DNA from: an uncultured SAR116 cluster alpha proteobacterium
GTDB lineage: Bacteria > Pseudomonadota > Alphaproteobacteria > Puniceispirillales > Puniceispirillaceae
Assembly (NCBI GenBank): GCA_902625725.1
Contig: CACOCY010000004.1
Location: 1 to 64,000, forward strand
Reading direction: 5' to 3'
DNA: 64,000 bases
The translations under genes were made by a program, and so were the position numbers. Below, piece by piece: positions 41,613 through 50,734 of this stretch (its first letter is position 1; each line of letters begins with the position of its first letter). The notes beneath the pieces are model-generated. The model ran no database searches. It saw nothing but the letters and a program-made list of their open reading frames with translations, and had not been told where the DNA came from.

Positions 41613-42143
41613 ATGAATTTGGGTAAATTATTAATATTAGATGATGATAAAATTCTCTTAAGAAGACTTACAAAGTCAATGGAATCACACGGTTTTCAAG
41701 TTACCGCAGTTCCGTCAATAGAAGAGGCGGAAGATTTGATAGATAAAATTAAATTTGACTCAGCTGTTCTTGATTTAAAATTGAATGATGGAAGTGGCCT
41801 ATCTATTTTAAAAAAACTCTCCTCTGCTAATCCGAAGTGCAGAGTAATAATGCTTACTGGGTTCGGCAATATCGCAACGGCAGTAGCTGCAATGAAGGTA
41901 GGAGCTATTGATTATTTGCCAAAGCCAGCAAGCTCAGAGCAAATCAAAAATGCACTCATACATTATGATAACCCCCTGCCTCCTCCGCCGGATAACCCAA
42001 TGTCAGCAGATAGGGTTAGATGGGAGCATATTCAGCGCGTTTTTGAACAATGTAATCGCAATGTTTCCGAAACAGCTAGAAGGCTAAAAATGCATCGACG
42101 CACTCTGCAACGCATTCTTGCAAAACATGCGCCAAAAAGTTGA
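41613..42143 (+). CDS. regA: RegA/PrrA/ActR-type response regulator
   Basis: DNA-binding regulator paired with RegB, controlling redox-dependent genes such as respiration and nitrogen or carbon pathways. The receiver domain has the acidic pocket LILDDDK, phospho-acceptor Asp about residue 54 in VLDLKLNDG, Thr in MLTGFG and Lys in YLPKPAS. The linker has the characteristic proline block (PLPPPPDNP). The C-terminus is the highly conserved Fis-type helix-turn-helix RNVSETARRLKMHRRTLQRI. Length (176) is normal. It likely forms one transcript with regB. Confidence 0.96.
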   Translation: MNLGKLLILDDDKILLRRLTKSMESHGFQVTAVPSIEEAEDLIDKIKFDSAVLDLKLNDGSGLSILKKLSSANPKCRVIMLTGFGNIATAVAAMKVGAIDYLPKPASSEQIKNALIHYDNPLPPPPDNPMSADRVRWEHIQRVFEQCNRNVSETARRLKMHRRTLQRILAKHAPKS

Positions 42144-42151
42144 TTCAACTC

Positions 42152-42180
42152 ACTTAACTGTTTTAAGTTATTTTCTTTTA
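42152..42180 (+). terminator. Weak terminator-like hairpin after regA
   Basis: ACTTAA (42152-42157), loop CTGTT, TTAAGT (42163-42168), then a T-rich tail TATTTTCTTTTA. AT-only pairs plus one G-C make it weak. The rest of the 176-base spacer to the next gene shows nothing else I can support. Confidence 0.4.
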
Positions 42181-42319
42181 CTTAGGCAAAAACATAATTC
42201 ACATCTTGTATATGAGGAATAGAAGTTGATGTTCTTTTGTATTCAAAAGTTTCTAGAGAATCTACATTTGAGCACAAAGGCAATTTTAACGACGATGCTT
42301 TGCAAATGCTTACATATGC

Positions 42320-43216
42320 GTGATTACTGTGGATAGCGCTGCTTTTTTTGCATTAGCTGCTTCTTTAAGTTGGGTTTTGTCTCAATTATTTGGCCACAAA
42401 CCTACCTTATTTTATGGCTCTTTTCAATTCAACAAAATAAGAATGATTGTTGCTTCCACCCTTTTGATTGGAATGATTTTATTTACGGGAAATGATTGGG
42501 CGATCGCGCCTAGCGCATGGATATGGATCATATTGTCAGGTGTTATTGGTATCGGTCTAGGTGATTTATTCCTGTTTTTTGCAATGGAAAGACTTGGGCC
42601 ACGGAGAACCGGAATATTATTTGCTGTAAATGCTCCTTTGGCGGCATGTTTTGCTTGGTTACTCCTCGATGAAAAATTAACTTTTTCGATTATATTTGCA
42701 CTGATTTTTGGGTTTTTAGGGATTATTTTGGCTGTAATTTATGGTAGCCCTGAAACAAATAATCATGACTGGGAACAAACAAAACCACCACTATGGTTGG
42801 GTGTTGGAGCAGGCCTTCTCGCGGCAACCGGACAGGCAGCGGGTACTTTAATTCTGCGTCCAGTAATGGAACAAGGAGCAGACCCCTTACAAGCAAGCCT
42901 GATAAGGGTTGTTGCAGCGGGGATTTTTCTATGGACACCAAGTTTTTTTGAAAAGAACAAAACCAAGAACTGGAAAATCCCACCTATCCCTGTAGTCTGT
43001 CACGTAATTGGTAATGGCTTTTTTGGTTTGAGTTTTGGATTAGCCTTGTTTCTTAAAGCGTTGGAGACGGGTCAAGTAGCTAAAGTATCTATGTTACTCG
43101 CTATTAGTCCGGTATTGATGTTGCCATTTGTTTGGTTTCAAACAAAAAAGATGCCAGAACTTGGTGCATGGCTAGGTGCAGTCTTAGTTGTTGTGAGTTC
43201 CTGGATGATTGTTTAA
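42320..43216 (+). CDS. EamA/DMT-family permease (first of three)
   Basis: Inner-membrane transporter of the drug/metabolite superfamily, with ten predicted hydrophobic segments in two EamA repeats and 298 residues. Conserved spots are GVIGIGLGDLFLFFAMERLG in the first repeat and GFFGLSFGLALFLKALETGQ in the second. The start is GTG with no strong Shine-Dalgarno. Substrate cannot be inferred; the superfamily covers amino acids, sugars, drugs and nucleotide-sugars. The next EamA gene starts 14 bases later, so the two probably share a transcript. Confidence 0.85.
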   Translation: MITVDSAAFFALAASLSWVLSQLFGHKPTLFYGSFQFNKIRMIVASTLLIGMILFTGNDWAIAPSAWIWIILSGVIGIGLGDLFLFFAMERLGPRRTGILFAVNAPLAACFAWLLLDEKLTFSIIFALIFGFLGIILAVIYGSPETNNHDWEQTKPPLWLGVGAGLLAATGQAAGTLILRPVMEQGADPLQASLIRVVAAGIFLWTPSFFEKNKTKNWKIPPIPVVCHVIGNGFFGLSFGLALFLKALETGQVAKVSMLLAISPVLMLPFVWFQTKKMPELGAWLGAVLVVVSSWMIV

Positions 43217-43230
43217 CGAAATAATAAAAA

Positions 43231-44124
43231 ATGCGTGTATCAAATAAAATCGCTTATATTTATTTATTCCTAACTATGATTTTCTGGGCAGGAAATTCTA
43301 TTACAGCACGGATGTTTGCAGACGATTTACCTCCATTTCAACATGCTTTTTGGAGGTGGTTCATTGCTTCTTTTTTAATTTTGATAATTTTTAGACCACC
43401 CCTTAAGAAAGATCTTCCAATAATCTGGAAAAATAGATGGTTGGTTTTTTGGATCGCAACAACAGGAATAGGCGCCTATAATACCATGCTATACTGCGCA
43501 TTAAATTATACAACTGTCAGCAATGTTGGATTGTTGCAGACAACTCTTCCAGTAATATTGTGCTTTTTGGAATGGCTTTTTTTCAGGGAAAAAATAACAA
43601 AAATTCAAATGACTGGTATGATGGTAGCAACAACTGGGGTGCTCGTTGTAATAACTAAAGCAAATTTGACAAATTTAGTTAATCTAACTTTTAACTTTGG
43701 AGACCTGATTATGGTCGGGGCCATTCTAGCATACGGTGTGTTTTCGCTTCTCATAAGGCTTTCCCCTGCACGGATAAATCAATGGTCTTTCCTATGGGTT
43801 TTATTTGTTGTAGGCGCAGTGGAGTTGTTACCGTTTCAATTTTTTGAATACCAGGCGGGTAATCGAATGAACGTTTCGTTGGGCCCTATGCTTGGACTGG
43901 CTTATATTGTGATCGGTCCTGCTATATTTGCGTATAAATTCTATACCTCAGCTGTTGTTACCCTTGGGGTGTCACGCACAGGGTTGTTTTTTTACTGGTT
44001 GCCTATTGTCTCTATGGTATTAGCTATATTGATATTGGGTGAACCCTTGCAAATGCACCACATTTTTGGTTTTTTATTGGTTGTATGCGGATTGAGGTTA
44101 GGTCTTAACCAAAGAGAAACATGA
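43231..44124 (+). CDS. EamA/DMT-family permease (second of three)
   Basis: A ten-segment membrane protein of 297 residues. The first repeat has the typical MIFWAGNSITARMFADDLPP and FWRWFIASFLIL; the second has SPARINQWSFLWVLFVVGAV and ends in HIFGFLLVVCGLRLGLNQ. It is clearly a different subgroup from the gene directly upstream, so this is not a recent tandem copy. Substrate is unknown. Confidence 0.88.
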   Translation: MRVSNKIAYIYLFLTMIFWAGNSITARMFADDLPPFQHAFWRWFIASFLILIIFRPPLKKDLPIIWKNRWLVFWIATTGIGAYNTMLYCALNYTTVSNVGLLQTTLPVILCFLEWLFFREKITKIQMTGMMVATTGVLVVITKANLTNLVNLTFNFGDLIMVGAILAYGVFSLLIRLSPARINQWSFLWVLFVVGAVELLPFQFFEYQAGNRMNVSLGPMLGLAYIVIGPAIFAYKFYTSAVVTLGVSRTGLFFYWLPIVSMVLAILILGEPLQMHHIFGFLLVVCGLRLGLNQRET

Positions 44125-44168
44125 ATAAAATTAATTTAGTAAAACATATCCTAGAGAGATAATTAAAA

Positions 44169-44639
44169 ATGTATAATAAGAAAAAAATAAAATTTAGCGC
44201 AGCTTTATTTTTTATGTTCGTAATAATATCAAAGCAGGTTTTTTCAGAGGCTTTTATTGAGCCGAACAATAACTATACACCTCAAGAGGTTGTGGAAATA
44301 CAATTGCTAGGGTTGCAATCAGGGGATACTGGAAAAGGGATTGAGCAAGTATGGATATTTGCACATCCTAATAATAAAAGAGCAACTGGACCTCTAGCAC
44401 GATTTAGAACACTGTTTGAAATGCCCTCCTATTCTCCGCTTATTAACTTGCAAAGTTATTCAATTGAATTAATAAACGAAACAGCAATTGAGAGTCAGTT
44501 TATTGTATCAATCATTGCAGATGATGGTATTTCTTACGATTATTTTTGGGCATTAGAAAAGGTTCTTACAGGAGAGCAAGCAGGTTTTTGGATGACAACA
44601 ATGGTTTCATCACCACGTCAGATGAGTCGTTCTAGTTGA
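44169..44639 (+). CDS. Small exported protein, DUF4864-like
   Basis: A 156-residue product with a signal peptide (about 8-26, FSAALFFMFVIISKQVFSEA). The conserved block is YTPQEVVEIQLLGLQSGDTG followed by AHPNNKRATGPLARFRTLFE, a pattern I associate with DUF4864 proteins of bacteria and plants; function is unknown. The stop overlaps the following EamA gene start in a TTGA arrangement, so the two are probably co-translated. This links an exported protein to a transporter, by inference only. Confidence 0.75.
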   Translation: MYNKKKIKFSAALFFMFVIISKQVFSEAFIEPNNNYTPQEVVEIQLLGLQSGDTGKGIEQVWIFAHPNNKRATGPLARFRTLFEMPSYSPLINLQSYSIELINETAIESQFIVSIIADDGISYDYFWALEKVLTGEQAGFWMTTMVSSPRQMSRSS

Positions 44640-45583
44640 ATCTTTTATGCGACTTAAATAATAAGTTTAAAAAATTTCCTGTTTCTTTAAGAGCGGGTAT
44701 GTTGATATTGTTAGGGGTCTTCCTTCTTGGTTTATCTGATAACTTGGTTTTACTAATTAACAATGAAACAGGTATATGGCAGTTCCATGCAATAAGAAGT
44801 TTAGTCACTTCTATATTCATTGCCGGAATAGCCATCATTTTTAGACATGATGTAAGACCCAGAAAACCAATGCTGGTTATGTTACGTTCTTTGCTTCTCA
44901 GTGCTGCCATGATTTGCTATTTTGGGAGCTTATATTTCCTTTCTGTAGCTGAAGCAGGCGCAGGGCTTTTTTCATCTCCTATATTTGTACTAATATTTTC
45001 TGTTATAATATTCAGGATACGTATAGGGATTTTTCGAACTATAGCGGTGATAACTGGTAGCCTTGGCGTCTATTTTCTACTTGAGCCTGATTTAACCGAA
45101 TTTTATTTGTTGAAAATTATACCCATCTTGGCAGGAATTTTTTACGCCATGGCCGCACTAAGCACTCGTCATTACTGTAGTGAAGAATCTGCACTCGGTC
45201 TAACGCTATGGTATCTTATTGCCATTGGTATTGTTGGAGCTGTTTTAGCCACGATTTTTTGGTTTTTCCCATCAACTCAAAATAATGTCTCTGAGATGTA
45301 TTATTTCCTGGAGGGGTGGAAGGTCGTAAGCATTCGATTTTTAATTTGGATAGCTGTTCAAGCTGTTCTTACTGTTATTGCTTTGGCCCTTATTACGAGA
45401 GCTTATCAGATGGCGGATACAAGTATACTGGCTGTGTATGAATATGGATTTTTGCTTTTTGCTGGATTTTGGGGTTGGGTATTGTGGTCAACAGTTTTGG
45501 GTTTAAGTGAAATAACGGGTATCTTTTTAATCATGGTTGCAAGTATTATTATCATAGTCAGGTCTGCCCGCACAATTTCTTGA
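44636..45583 (+). CDS. EamA/DMT-family permease (third of three)
   Basis: A ten-segment DMT permease of 315 residues. The first repeat has LLGLSDNLVLLINNETGIWQ and FHAIRSLVTSIFIAG; the second ends with ADTSILAVYEYGFLLFAGFW. This resembles the RhaT/RarD-EamA subgroup seen in marine alphaproteobacteria. Start TTG at 44636 overlaps the stop of the DUF4864-like gene by four bases; the next in-frame Met is 21 residues downstream. Substrate is unknown. Confidence 0.82.
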   Translation: MNLLCDLNNKFKKFPVSLRAGMLILLGVFLLGLSDNLVLLINNETGIWQFHAIRSLVTSIFIAGIAIIFRHDVRPRKPMLVMLRSLLLSAAMICYFGSLYFLSVAEAGAGLFSSPIFVLIFSVIIFRIRIGIFRTIAVITGSLGVYFLLEPDLTEFYLLKIIPILAGIFYAMAALSTRHYCSEESALGLTLWYLIAIGIVGAVLATIFWFFPSTQNNVSEMYYFLEGWKVVSIRFLIWIAVQAVLTVIALALITRAYQMADTSILAVYEYGFLLFAGFWGWVLWSTVLGLSEITGIFLIMVASIIIIVRSARTIS

Positions 45584-45690
45584 ACAAAATCGTGCGAGCG
45601 AATACAACTAGAACAATATATTTGAGTATTCAGACCATAGCTTTTTAGCTTAATTTTTTAGAGTAAAACAAACAATAACGGATAAGATAA

Positions 45691-46689
45691 ATGAAAATTC
45701 TCGTTGTTTCAGATGCTTGGCATCCTCAAATAAATGGCGTGGTTAATACTATTTTATGCACGATAGCCTGCCTTAAAGAACTGGGTCATCAAGTTATTAT
45801 GTTAACGCCTGAAAAATTTAAAACAATCCCATGCCCAACATATCCCGAAATTCGATTAGCAGTTTTTCCAAAAAAAAGGGTGCAAAATTTCCTTAGCAGT
45901 CGTGAATTTGATGCAATTCACATTGCAACAGAAGGACCGCTTGGTATCGCAACTAGAAATTATGCCATAAAAAATAAACTAAAATATACAACTGCGTTTC
46001 ACACTAAATTCCCAGATTATATAAAAGCACGACTAGGTCTTCCTACTTTTATTACATATAGTTTTTTACGCTGGTTTCATCAACATTCTGAAGCAGTTCT
46101 TTCTCCAACTCATTCTATTATAAAAGAATTAAAAAAATATCATATAGGTAACCCAGTTTATTGGCCTAGAGGTGTGGAAACAGAGTTTTTTAGACCTTTT
46201 CCAAATCGCAAACCTAATAAAGAACCAGTATATTTGTTTGTAGGAAGGGTCGCTATCGAAAAAAATATTGAAGCTTTTTTATCTCTAGAAATACCCGGAA
46301 GAAAAATGGTTGTTGGGGGTGGCCCATTGTTATCTAAGTTAAAATTAGCTTATCCGAAAGTAATTTTTTTGGGAGAAAAAAATAAAAAAGATTTACCTGA
46401 GATTTATAATCAAGCTGATGTTTTTGTTTTCCCAAGCCTTACGGATACTTTTGGACTTGTGTTATTGGAAGCGATGGCATGTGGGCTTCCAGTCGCTGCT
46501 TTTCCTTGTCCTGGACCAATTGACGTTATTGGTGCTTCTAAAGCAGGTTGTCTCTCAGAAGATCTCTCAGAAGCAATTAAAGGGGCTTTGAAAATACCTC
46601 GCAATATTGCAAGAGCGCACGCTTTAAATTACTCATGGTTGGAGGCATCACGATTGTTTCTTGAACGACAAATTCAATTAAATAATTAA
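45691..46689 (+). CDS. GT4 glycosyltransferase, Agt-like
   Basis: Family 4 glycosyltransferase of 332 residues. The N-terminal pattern VVSDAWHPQINGVVNTILCT and the segment IATEGPLGIATRNYAI with TAFHTKFPDYIKARLGLP match the alphaproteobacterial Agt group, which makes glycolipids from diacylglycerol, often under phosphate limitation. The C-terminal donor domain has PVYLFVGRVAIEKNIEAFL and FPSLTDTFGLVLLEAMACGL (sugar-nucleotide binding). In other genomes agt pairs with the phospholipase plcP; here the neighbours are ppx and ppk. The function is inferred. Confidence 0.8.
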   Translation: MKILVVSDAWHPQINGVVNTILCTIACLKELGHQVIMLTPEKFKTIPCPTYPEIRLAVFPKKRVQNFLSSREFDAIHIATEGPLGIATRNYAIKNKLKYTTAFHTKFPDYIKARLGLPTFITYSFLRWFHQHSEAVLSPTHSIIKELKKYHIGNPVYWPRGVETEFFRPFPNRKPNKEPVYLFVGRVAIEKNIEAFLSLEIPGRKMVVGGGPLLSKLKLAYPKVIFLGEKNKKDLPEIYNQADVFVFPSLTDTFGLVLLEAMACGLPVAAFPCPGPIDVIGASKAGCLSEDLSEAIKGALKIPRNIARAHALNYSWLEASRLFLERQIQLNN

Positions 46690-46711
46690 GTCATATTTAT
46701 GTTTAATTTAC

Positions 46712-48208
46712 TCACTCATTCACATAAGAGATCTTGGCACCAAGAGACAATGTATTTGCAACGTTAATCAAGCGATTTTCAATTTGAGATGTAAAAAGGC
46801 TTGATGCCGAGTTGGTAACTTCACAAATAAGAGTCTTTTGTCTAATTTGCAATTTAATGTAATTTAAATTTTTGTTAATTCCGGCGCTAAAATTTAATCC
46901 TAGCCTTAAGCCAAGACCTATAAAAAGTGCATATTTTTGTTGCTGTTTCGTTAGGATAAAATCAGCTGAAAATGGTTGCTTCACGATAGATTTAACGCCG
47001 TTATATCTATGAAATAGGGTGATTGATATCCACAGTCGCTCAGGATGAGATAAGCTGTAAATAGGGAGCGCATTTATTTTTTCAAAAGCAAGAGTAGCGC
47101 GCATTGATGGCTCTTCATCCCAACAAATTTCAGACAATAAACAAGCAGCCTGCACTAAGCGTTGAGTATTAAGATTTTCCATATAAGTTGTTCCTATACT
47201 TATGCATGGCTCAATAAATTTAAATAAATTTTTATTTAGAATGGAAAATCTTAACCTATGTGCTGCAATTTCTGAGCAGGCGACATGAAGGGGGTCTCTT
47301 TTTGTATGACGATCTAATTCTGTTTGTTCCAAAATTTCCCTTGCTATTAACCCGTCACGAATACTTGTTCCACTTATAACCAAATTCTTCACGTTGGTGA
47401 TAGATAATAAACACTTTATAATTTCTGACGCCTTTGGCATTGAAAAATGCCTTCCTTTTGGAATCCCCGCCAGGTCAAAAGGTTCAGCAATAATTTTATT
47501 TAATAGAGAATTTGCTGCTATTCTAGAAATGGAAAGGGCGTGTATCATACCAAGAGGGTATTTGGTTTTGTGTATATATGCAGAACCGAGTGCTCTAAAA
47601 CTCCCTCCTACACCATATAAATTCAGACCTTCCATATGAGAAAGCCATTCAACATTTGTACACATCTCAAATATTTCAGCCTGAGATTTTATACTTAAAT
47701 GACCAACATCTAGGCTAATTGAATGCAAAGTCTTTCTGTTTCTAACATGTATTAATTCAAGGCTGCCACCACCTAAATCTGCAATAAGTCCGTCACATAT
47801 GTTAAAGTTGGATAAAAGGCCAAGAGAAACTAAACGAGCCTCCTCCTCTTGCTTTAACACTTCAATTTTGTGATTGAGTATGCCTTGTGCAGGAATTAAA
47901 AAATCTTTTGCATTTTGTGCACGTCTAGTAGCCGCAGTTGCAATAATTTTTAAAGATAAATTAGGAAGAGACTGCAAAATATGAGAAAACCTATCTAAAG
48001 TCTCAAGAGCTATTTTGATTCTCTCTGGTTGAAGAATATTTTCAGGTTCAAGTCCTTCACCGAGGCGGCAGGTGACACGTTCATTGAACAAGGGAAAAGG
48101 AAAGCGCCCCATGGTTTTGAAAATCACTAGCCGAATAGAGCTTGACCCAATATCTATTACCCCAATATAATCAGCTAAATTATTAGACTTTAAAGATGGC
48201 TCAAACAT
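46712..48208 (-). CDS. ppx: Ppx/GppA phosphatase (exopolyphosphatase)
   Basis: Hydrolyses terminal phosphates of polyphosphate (or pppGpp). The ASKHA start is YIGVIDIGSSSIRLVIFK near residue 14, with ATAATRRAQNAKDFL and the second phosphate loop DGLIADLGGGSLELIHV near 140. A long C-terminal HD-like part gives 498 residues, as in alphaproteobacterial Ppx. It is 17 bases after ppk, forming a ppk-ppx operon. It converges with the Agt-like gene across 22 bases. Confidence 0.93.
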   Translation of the reverse strand: MFEPSLKSNNLADYIGVIDIGSSSIRLVIFKTMGRFPFPLFNERVTCRLGEGLEPENILQPERIKIALETLDRFSHILQSLPNLSLKIIATAATRRAQNAKDFLIPAQGILNHKIEVLKQEEEARLVSLGLLSNFNICDGLIADLGGGSLELIHVRNRKTLHSISLDVGHLSIKSQAEIFEMCTNVEWLSHMEGLNLYGVGGSFRALGSAYIHKTKYPLGMIHALSISRIAANSLLNKIIAEPFDLAGIPKGRHFSMPKASEIIKCLLSITNVKNLVISGTSIRDGLIAREILEQTELDRHTKRDPLHVACSEIAAHRLRFSILNKNLFKFIEPCISIGTTYMENLNTQRLVQAACLLSEICWDEEPSMRATLAFEKINALPIYSLSHPERLWISITLFHRYNGVKSIVKQPFSADFILTKQQQKYALFIGLGLRLGLNFSAGINKNLNYIKLQIRQKTLICEVTNSASSLFTSQIENRLINVANTLSLGAKISYVNE

Positions 48209-48225
48209 AGAAACATTCTCAATTT

Positions 48226-50334
48226 TTAATCTGATATCGAAAGGCTACCTTGTCCAGACAAACTCGGGTTCTTCATAAAATAGGCATGTGATGAAAAGTT
48301 GGTTTCCGAAGTTTTTACCTTGTTATATTTTCCATCTGACTGGAGTTCCCAGCAATTATTAGTATCTTTTAGGGATGCTAACATCACTTGTTTGAGCACT
48401 TGTTCACGTACAGTCTCGTTTTCCAAGGGTATGAAAGTTTCTAAACGTTGATACAAATTTCGCGGCATCAAATCACCAGATGCCATAACTACTATGTTCT
48501 TATTGGATAAAAATTCTCCGCCATTGGCAAAAATATAAACTCTAGAATGTTCTAGGAATCTTCCGATTATAGAGGTCACAGTTATATTTTCAGACAACCC
48601 TTTCACTTTTGGTCTCAGACAGCAGATTCCGCGCACAACAAGTTGAATTTTAACACCAGCTTGAGAAGCTTCGTATAATTTTGAAATTATATTTGTATCG
48701 ACAAGTGCATTTGTTTTCATCCATATTCCAGACGGAATTCCAGTTCTGGCTGCATGGATTTCGTTTTCAATATGTTCAAGAAACCACCCTGCAGAAGAAA
48801 AGGGAGATATAATAATTTTCTCAAGTTTTTTTGGCTCTATGTGGCTTGTTAGATAATTGAAAATGCGCCAAGCATCTCTGCAAATTGCCGAATTACAGGT
48901 AAAATAAGATAAATCTGTGTAGCTTTTTGCTGTGACAGGATGGTAGTTTCCAGTCCCATAGTGGGCATAGGACACTAATTTTTCACCCTCGCGTCTTGTT
49001 ATTAATGATAATTTGGCATGAATTTTCATATTTGCCAAACCATAGGCAACCTGCACCCCTGCCCTCTCAAGAAGTCTCGCAAGTTGAATATTATTTTCTT
49101 CATCAAAACGTGCTTTAATTTCAATCAGCGCGGAAACCATTTTTCCGTTTTCAGCAGCGGTCACAAGAGCTCTTACTATTGGAGACTTAAGGGAGGTACG
49201 ATATAATGTCTGGCGGATTGTTAATACCATTGGATCGGCCGCGGCTTGTTTTAGAAATCGTAAAACAACATCAAAACTCTCATATGGATGGTGAACAATG
49301 ATATCTTTATTTCGGATAGCTGCGAAGCAATCGCCCTTAAAGTCCAGAATGCGTTGGGGAAAACGGGCTTGATAGGGTGAAAAACATAAGGATGGTTCAA
49401 GAAAGTCTAAAAAGCCAGAAAAATCAGAAATTCCAATATAGTCATCCGATATTGTTATCTGACTCTCGCGCAGACGCATTTCTTTTCCTAAAAAATCTAT
49501 AACTTCTTTTGATAAGCTAACTGAAACAGTTAAATTAACTCCATTTCCTCGTCTTCTGGCGCGCAAAGCAGACTCGAACTGTCGAATTAGATCATCTGCC
49601 TCGTCATCTACTTCAATCTCTGAGTCACGAAGCAATCTAAACATACCTGAACTTTTAACTGTATATTGTGGATAAATTATATTGATAAACATTTTTATTA
49701 CTGTATCGATACATGCAACACGCACTTCTCTTCCAGGCAGTCTAATAAAGCGCTTTACATTTTCTGGTATAAGAATAACTGAATTAATTATTTTACCGCT
49801 TGCAGAACATAATTCAAAAAATACTCCTCTCCCGTTATTTTGTATAAAAGGAAATGGATGGGAGGGATCAAGGGTGGTTGGCGCCAAAAGCGGGAGAATT
49901 TGATTTTCATACCAACTTTTAAGCCATTGCATGTCAGAAGATGTTAGCATTGTTTCATCGGTTAAAAACACCCCTACTTTTGAACATTCATCTAAAATTA
50001 AATTAAGTTGTTCACGTTGATTGATTTCTAATTGTTTGGCTCTTTCTGTTATTTTTAAAATAAGATAGTCAAGCGAGATATTTTGATCAGGAAGCGTAGT
50101 AAATCCCCGGGTGCTGAGCTGATACAAACCGGCAAGTCGTATCATGTAAAACTCATCTAAATTATTTGCTGCAATAGTCACAAAGCGTAACCGTTCTGCT
50201 AACGGTATATCATTATCGTATGAATTTGCTAAAACACGTTCGTTGAACGCCAACCAGCTAAGTTCCCTGTTAAAAAAAGACGTATTATCAGCATCAGGGT
50301 CAATCAGACGTTTTGTAGGTGGAATGCTATTCAT
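48226..50334 (-). CDS. ppk: Polyphosphate kinase 1
   Basis: Membrane-associated kinase that makes polyphosphate from ATP. The N-terminal domain has FFNRELSWLAFNERVL. The phospholipase-D-like catalytic domains include HHPYESFDVVLRFLKQAAAD, IEIKARFDEENNIQLARLL and HAKLSLITRREG, the latter with the phospho-accepting His, followed by YAHYGTGNYHPVTAKSYTDL. Length (702) is standard. It is the first gene of a ppk-ppx operon whose promoter lies in the 400-base gap shared with the divergent iron permease. Confidence 0.95.
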   Translation of the reverse strand: MNSIPPTKRLIDPDADNTSFFNRELSWLAFNERVLANSYDNDIPLAERLRFVTIAANNLDEFYMIRLAGLYQLSTRGFTTLPDQNISLDYLILKITERAKQLEINQREQLNLILDECSKVGVFLTDETMLTSSDMQWLKSWYENQILPLLAPTTLDPSHPFPFIQNNGRGVFFELCSASGKIINSVILIPENVKRFIRLPGREVRVACIDTVIKMFINIIYPQYTVKSSGMFRLLRDSEIEVDDEADDLIRQFESALRARRRGNGVNLTVSVSLSKEVIDFLGKEMRLRESQITISDDYIGISDFSGFLDFLEPSLCFSPYQARFPQRILDFKGDCFAAIRNKDIIVHHPYESFDVVLRFLKQAAADPMVLTIRQTLYRTSLKSPIVRALVTAAENGKMVSALIEIKARFDEENNIQLARLLERAGVQVAYGLANMKIHAKLSLITRREGEKLVSYAHYGTGNYHPVTAKSYTDLSYFTCNSAICRDAWRIFNYLTSHIEPKKLEKIIISPFSSAGWFLEHIENEIHAARTGIPSGIWMKTNALVDTNIISKLYEASQAGVKIQLVVRGICCLRPKVKGLSENITVTSIIGRFLEHSRVYIFANGGEFLSNKNIVVMASGDLMPRNLYQRLETFIPLENETVREQVLKQVMLASLKDTNNCWELQSDGKYNKVKTSETNFSSHAYFMKNPSLSGQGSLSISD

Positions 50335-50493
50335 AAATTTCCAATATTGTTAGTGATTTTTAATAGCAAGAATTGTTATAATTCAGAGATTTGTCTCAGA
50401 TTCTACAATATTATGATTTCAGACACAATCAAGAGGCATTAAAAATTTAGTTTTCACTCACATGAAAAATAAACATCTTCACAAAATAAAAAT

Positions 50494-50513
50494 GATATTG
50501 AAAATCATTTTCA
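50494..50513 (+). promoter_or_regulatory. Fur-box-like inverted repeat
   Basis: The bases TGAAAAT-C-ATTTTCA at 50499-50513 form a perfect 7-1-7 inverted repeat. The 19 bases 50494-50512 match the classical Fur consensus at 16 of 19 positions. The site lies upstream of an Fe3+-type ABC permease gene, where iron repression would be expected. Alphaproteobacterial iron regulators (Fur, Irr, RirA) vary, so which protein binds is open. Confidence 0.6.
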
Positions 50514-50679
50514 GCTGTGGCATGGATAAAATTTTGTTATCCTTCAAGATTGAGTGGCTGTGAAATGTGTAAATGATATTTGTTCGAACATTGATTTATT
50601 TTATTATGCCTCCTCTTGTAGATGCATATCCGCGTATGGAAATAAATAAGAGACTGCTTCAAACATAGGATGCGAGGCC

Positions 50680-50730
50680 ATGCGCGTAAGATCTGCTATA
50701 TTTGGTGAGTATCTTTTTAAAGAAGCTTAA
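50680..50730 (+). CDS. Possible 16-codon leader ORF before the iron permease
   Basis: An ATG at 50680 with AGGA nine bases before it opens MRVRSAIFGEYLFKEA and stops at 50730, four bases before the best permease start (50735), which itself has a poor ribosome-binding site. The arrangement resembles coupled leader ORFs such as uof ahead of fur in enterobacteria. It may be chance. Confidence 0.3.
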   Translation: MRVRSAIFGEYLFKEA

Positions 50731-50734
50731 AAGT

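Larger units (their letters stand above)
50335..50734 (+). promoter_or_regulatory. Divergent ppk / iron-permease regulatory region
   Basis: This 400-base gap holds a Fur-box-like dyad at 50494-50513 and two short reading frames ahead of the permease: a 20-codon frame at 50606-50668 and a 16-codon frame at 50680-50730. A TATAAT-like string (GATAAAAT) follows the dyad at 50525-50532. No tRNA or larger gene was found. Confidence 0.5.

Noticed and set aside
42320-44124. Recent tandem duplication of EamA genes
   Set aside because: The two neighbours share fold and length but little sequence, so they are not recent copies.
49667-49675. Perfect DnaA box (TGTGGATAA) inside ppk
   Set aside because: A single nine-base match is expected about once in every 100-150 kb of both strands, there are no others around it, and it lies within a coding region.
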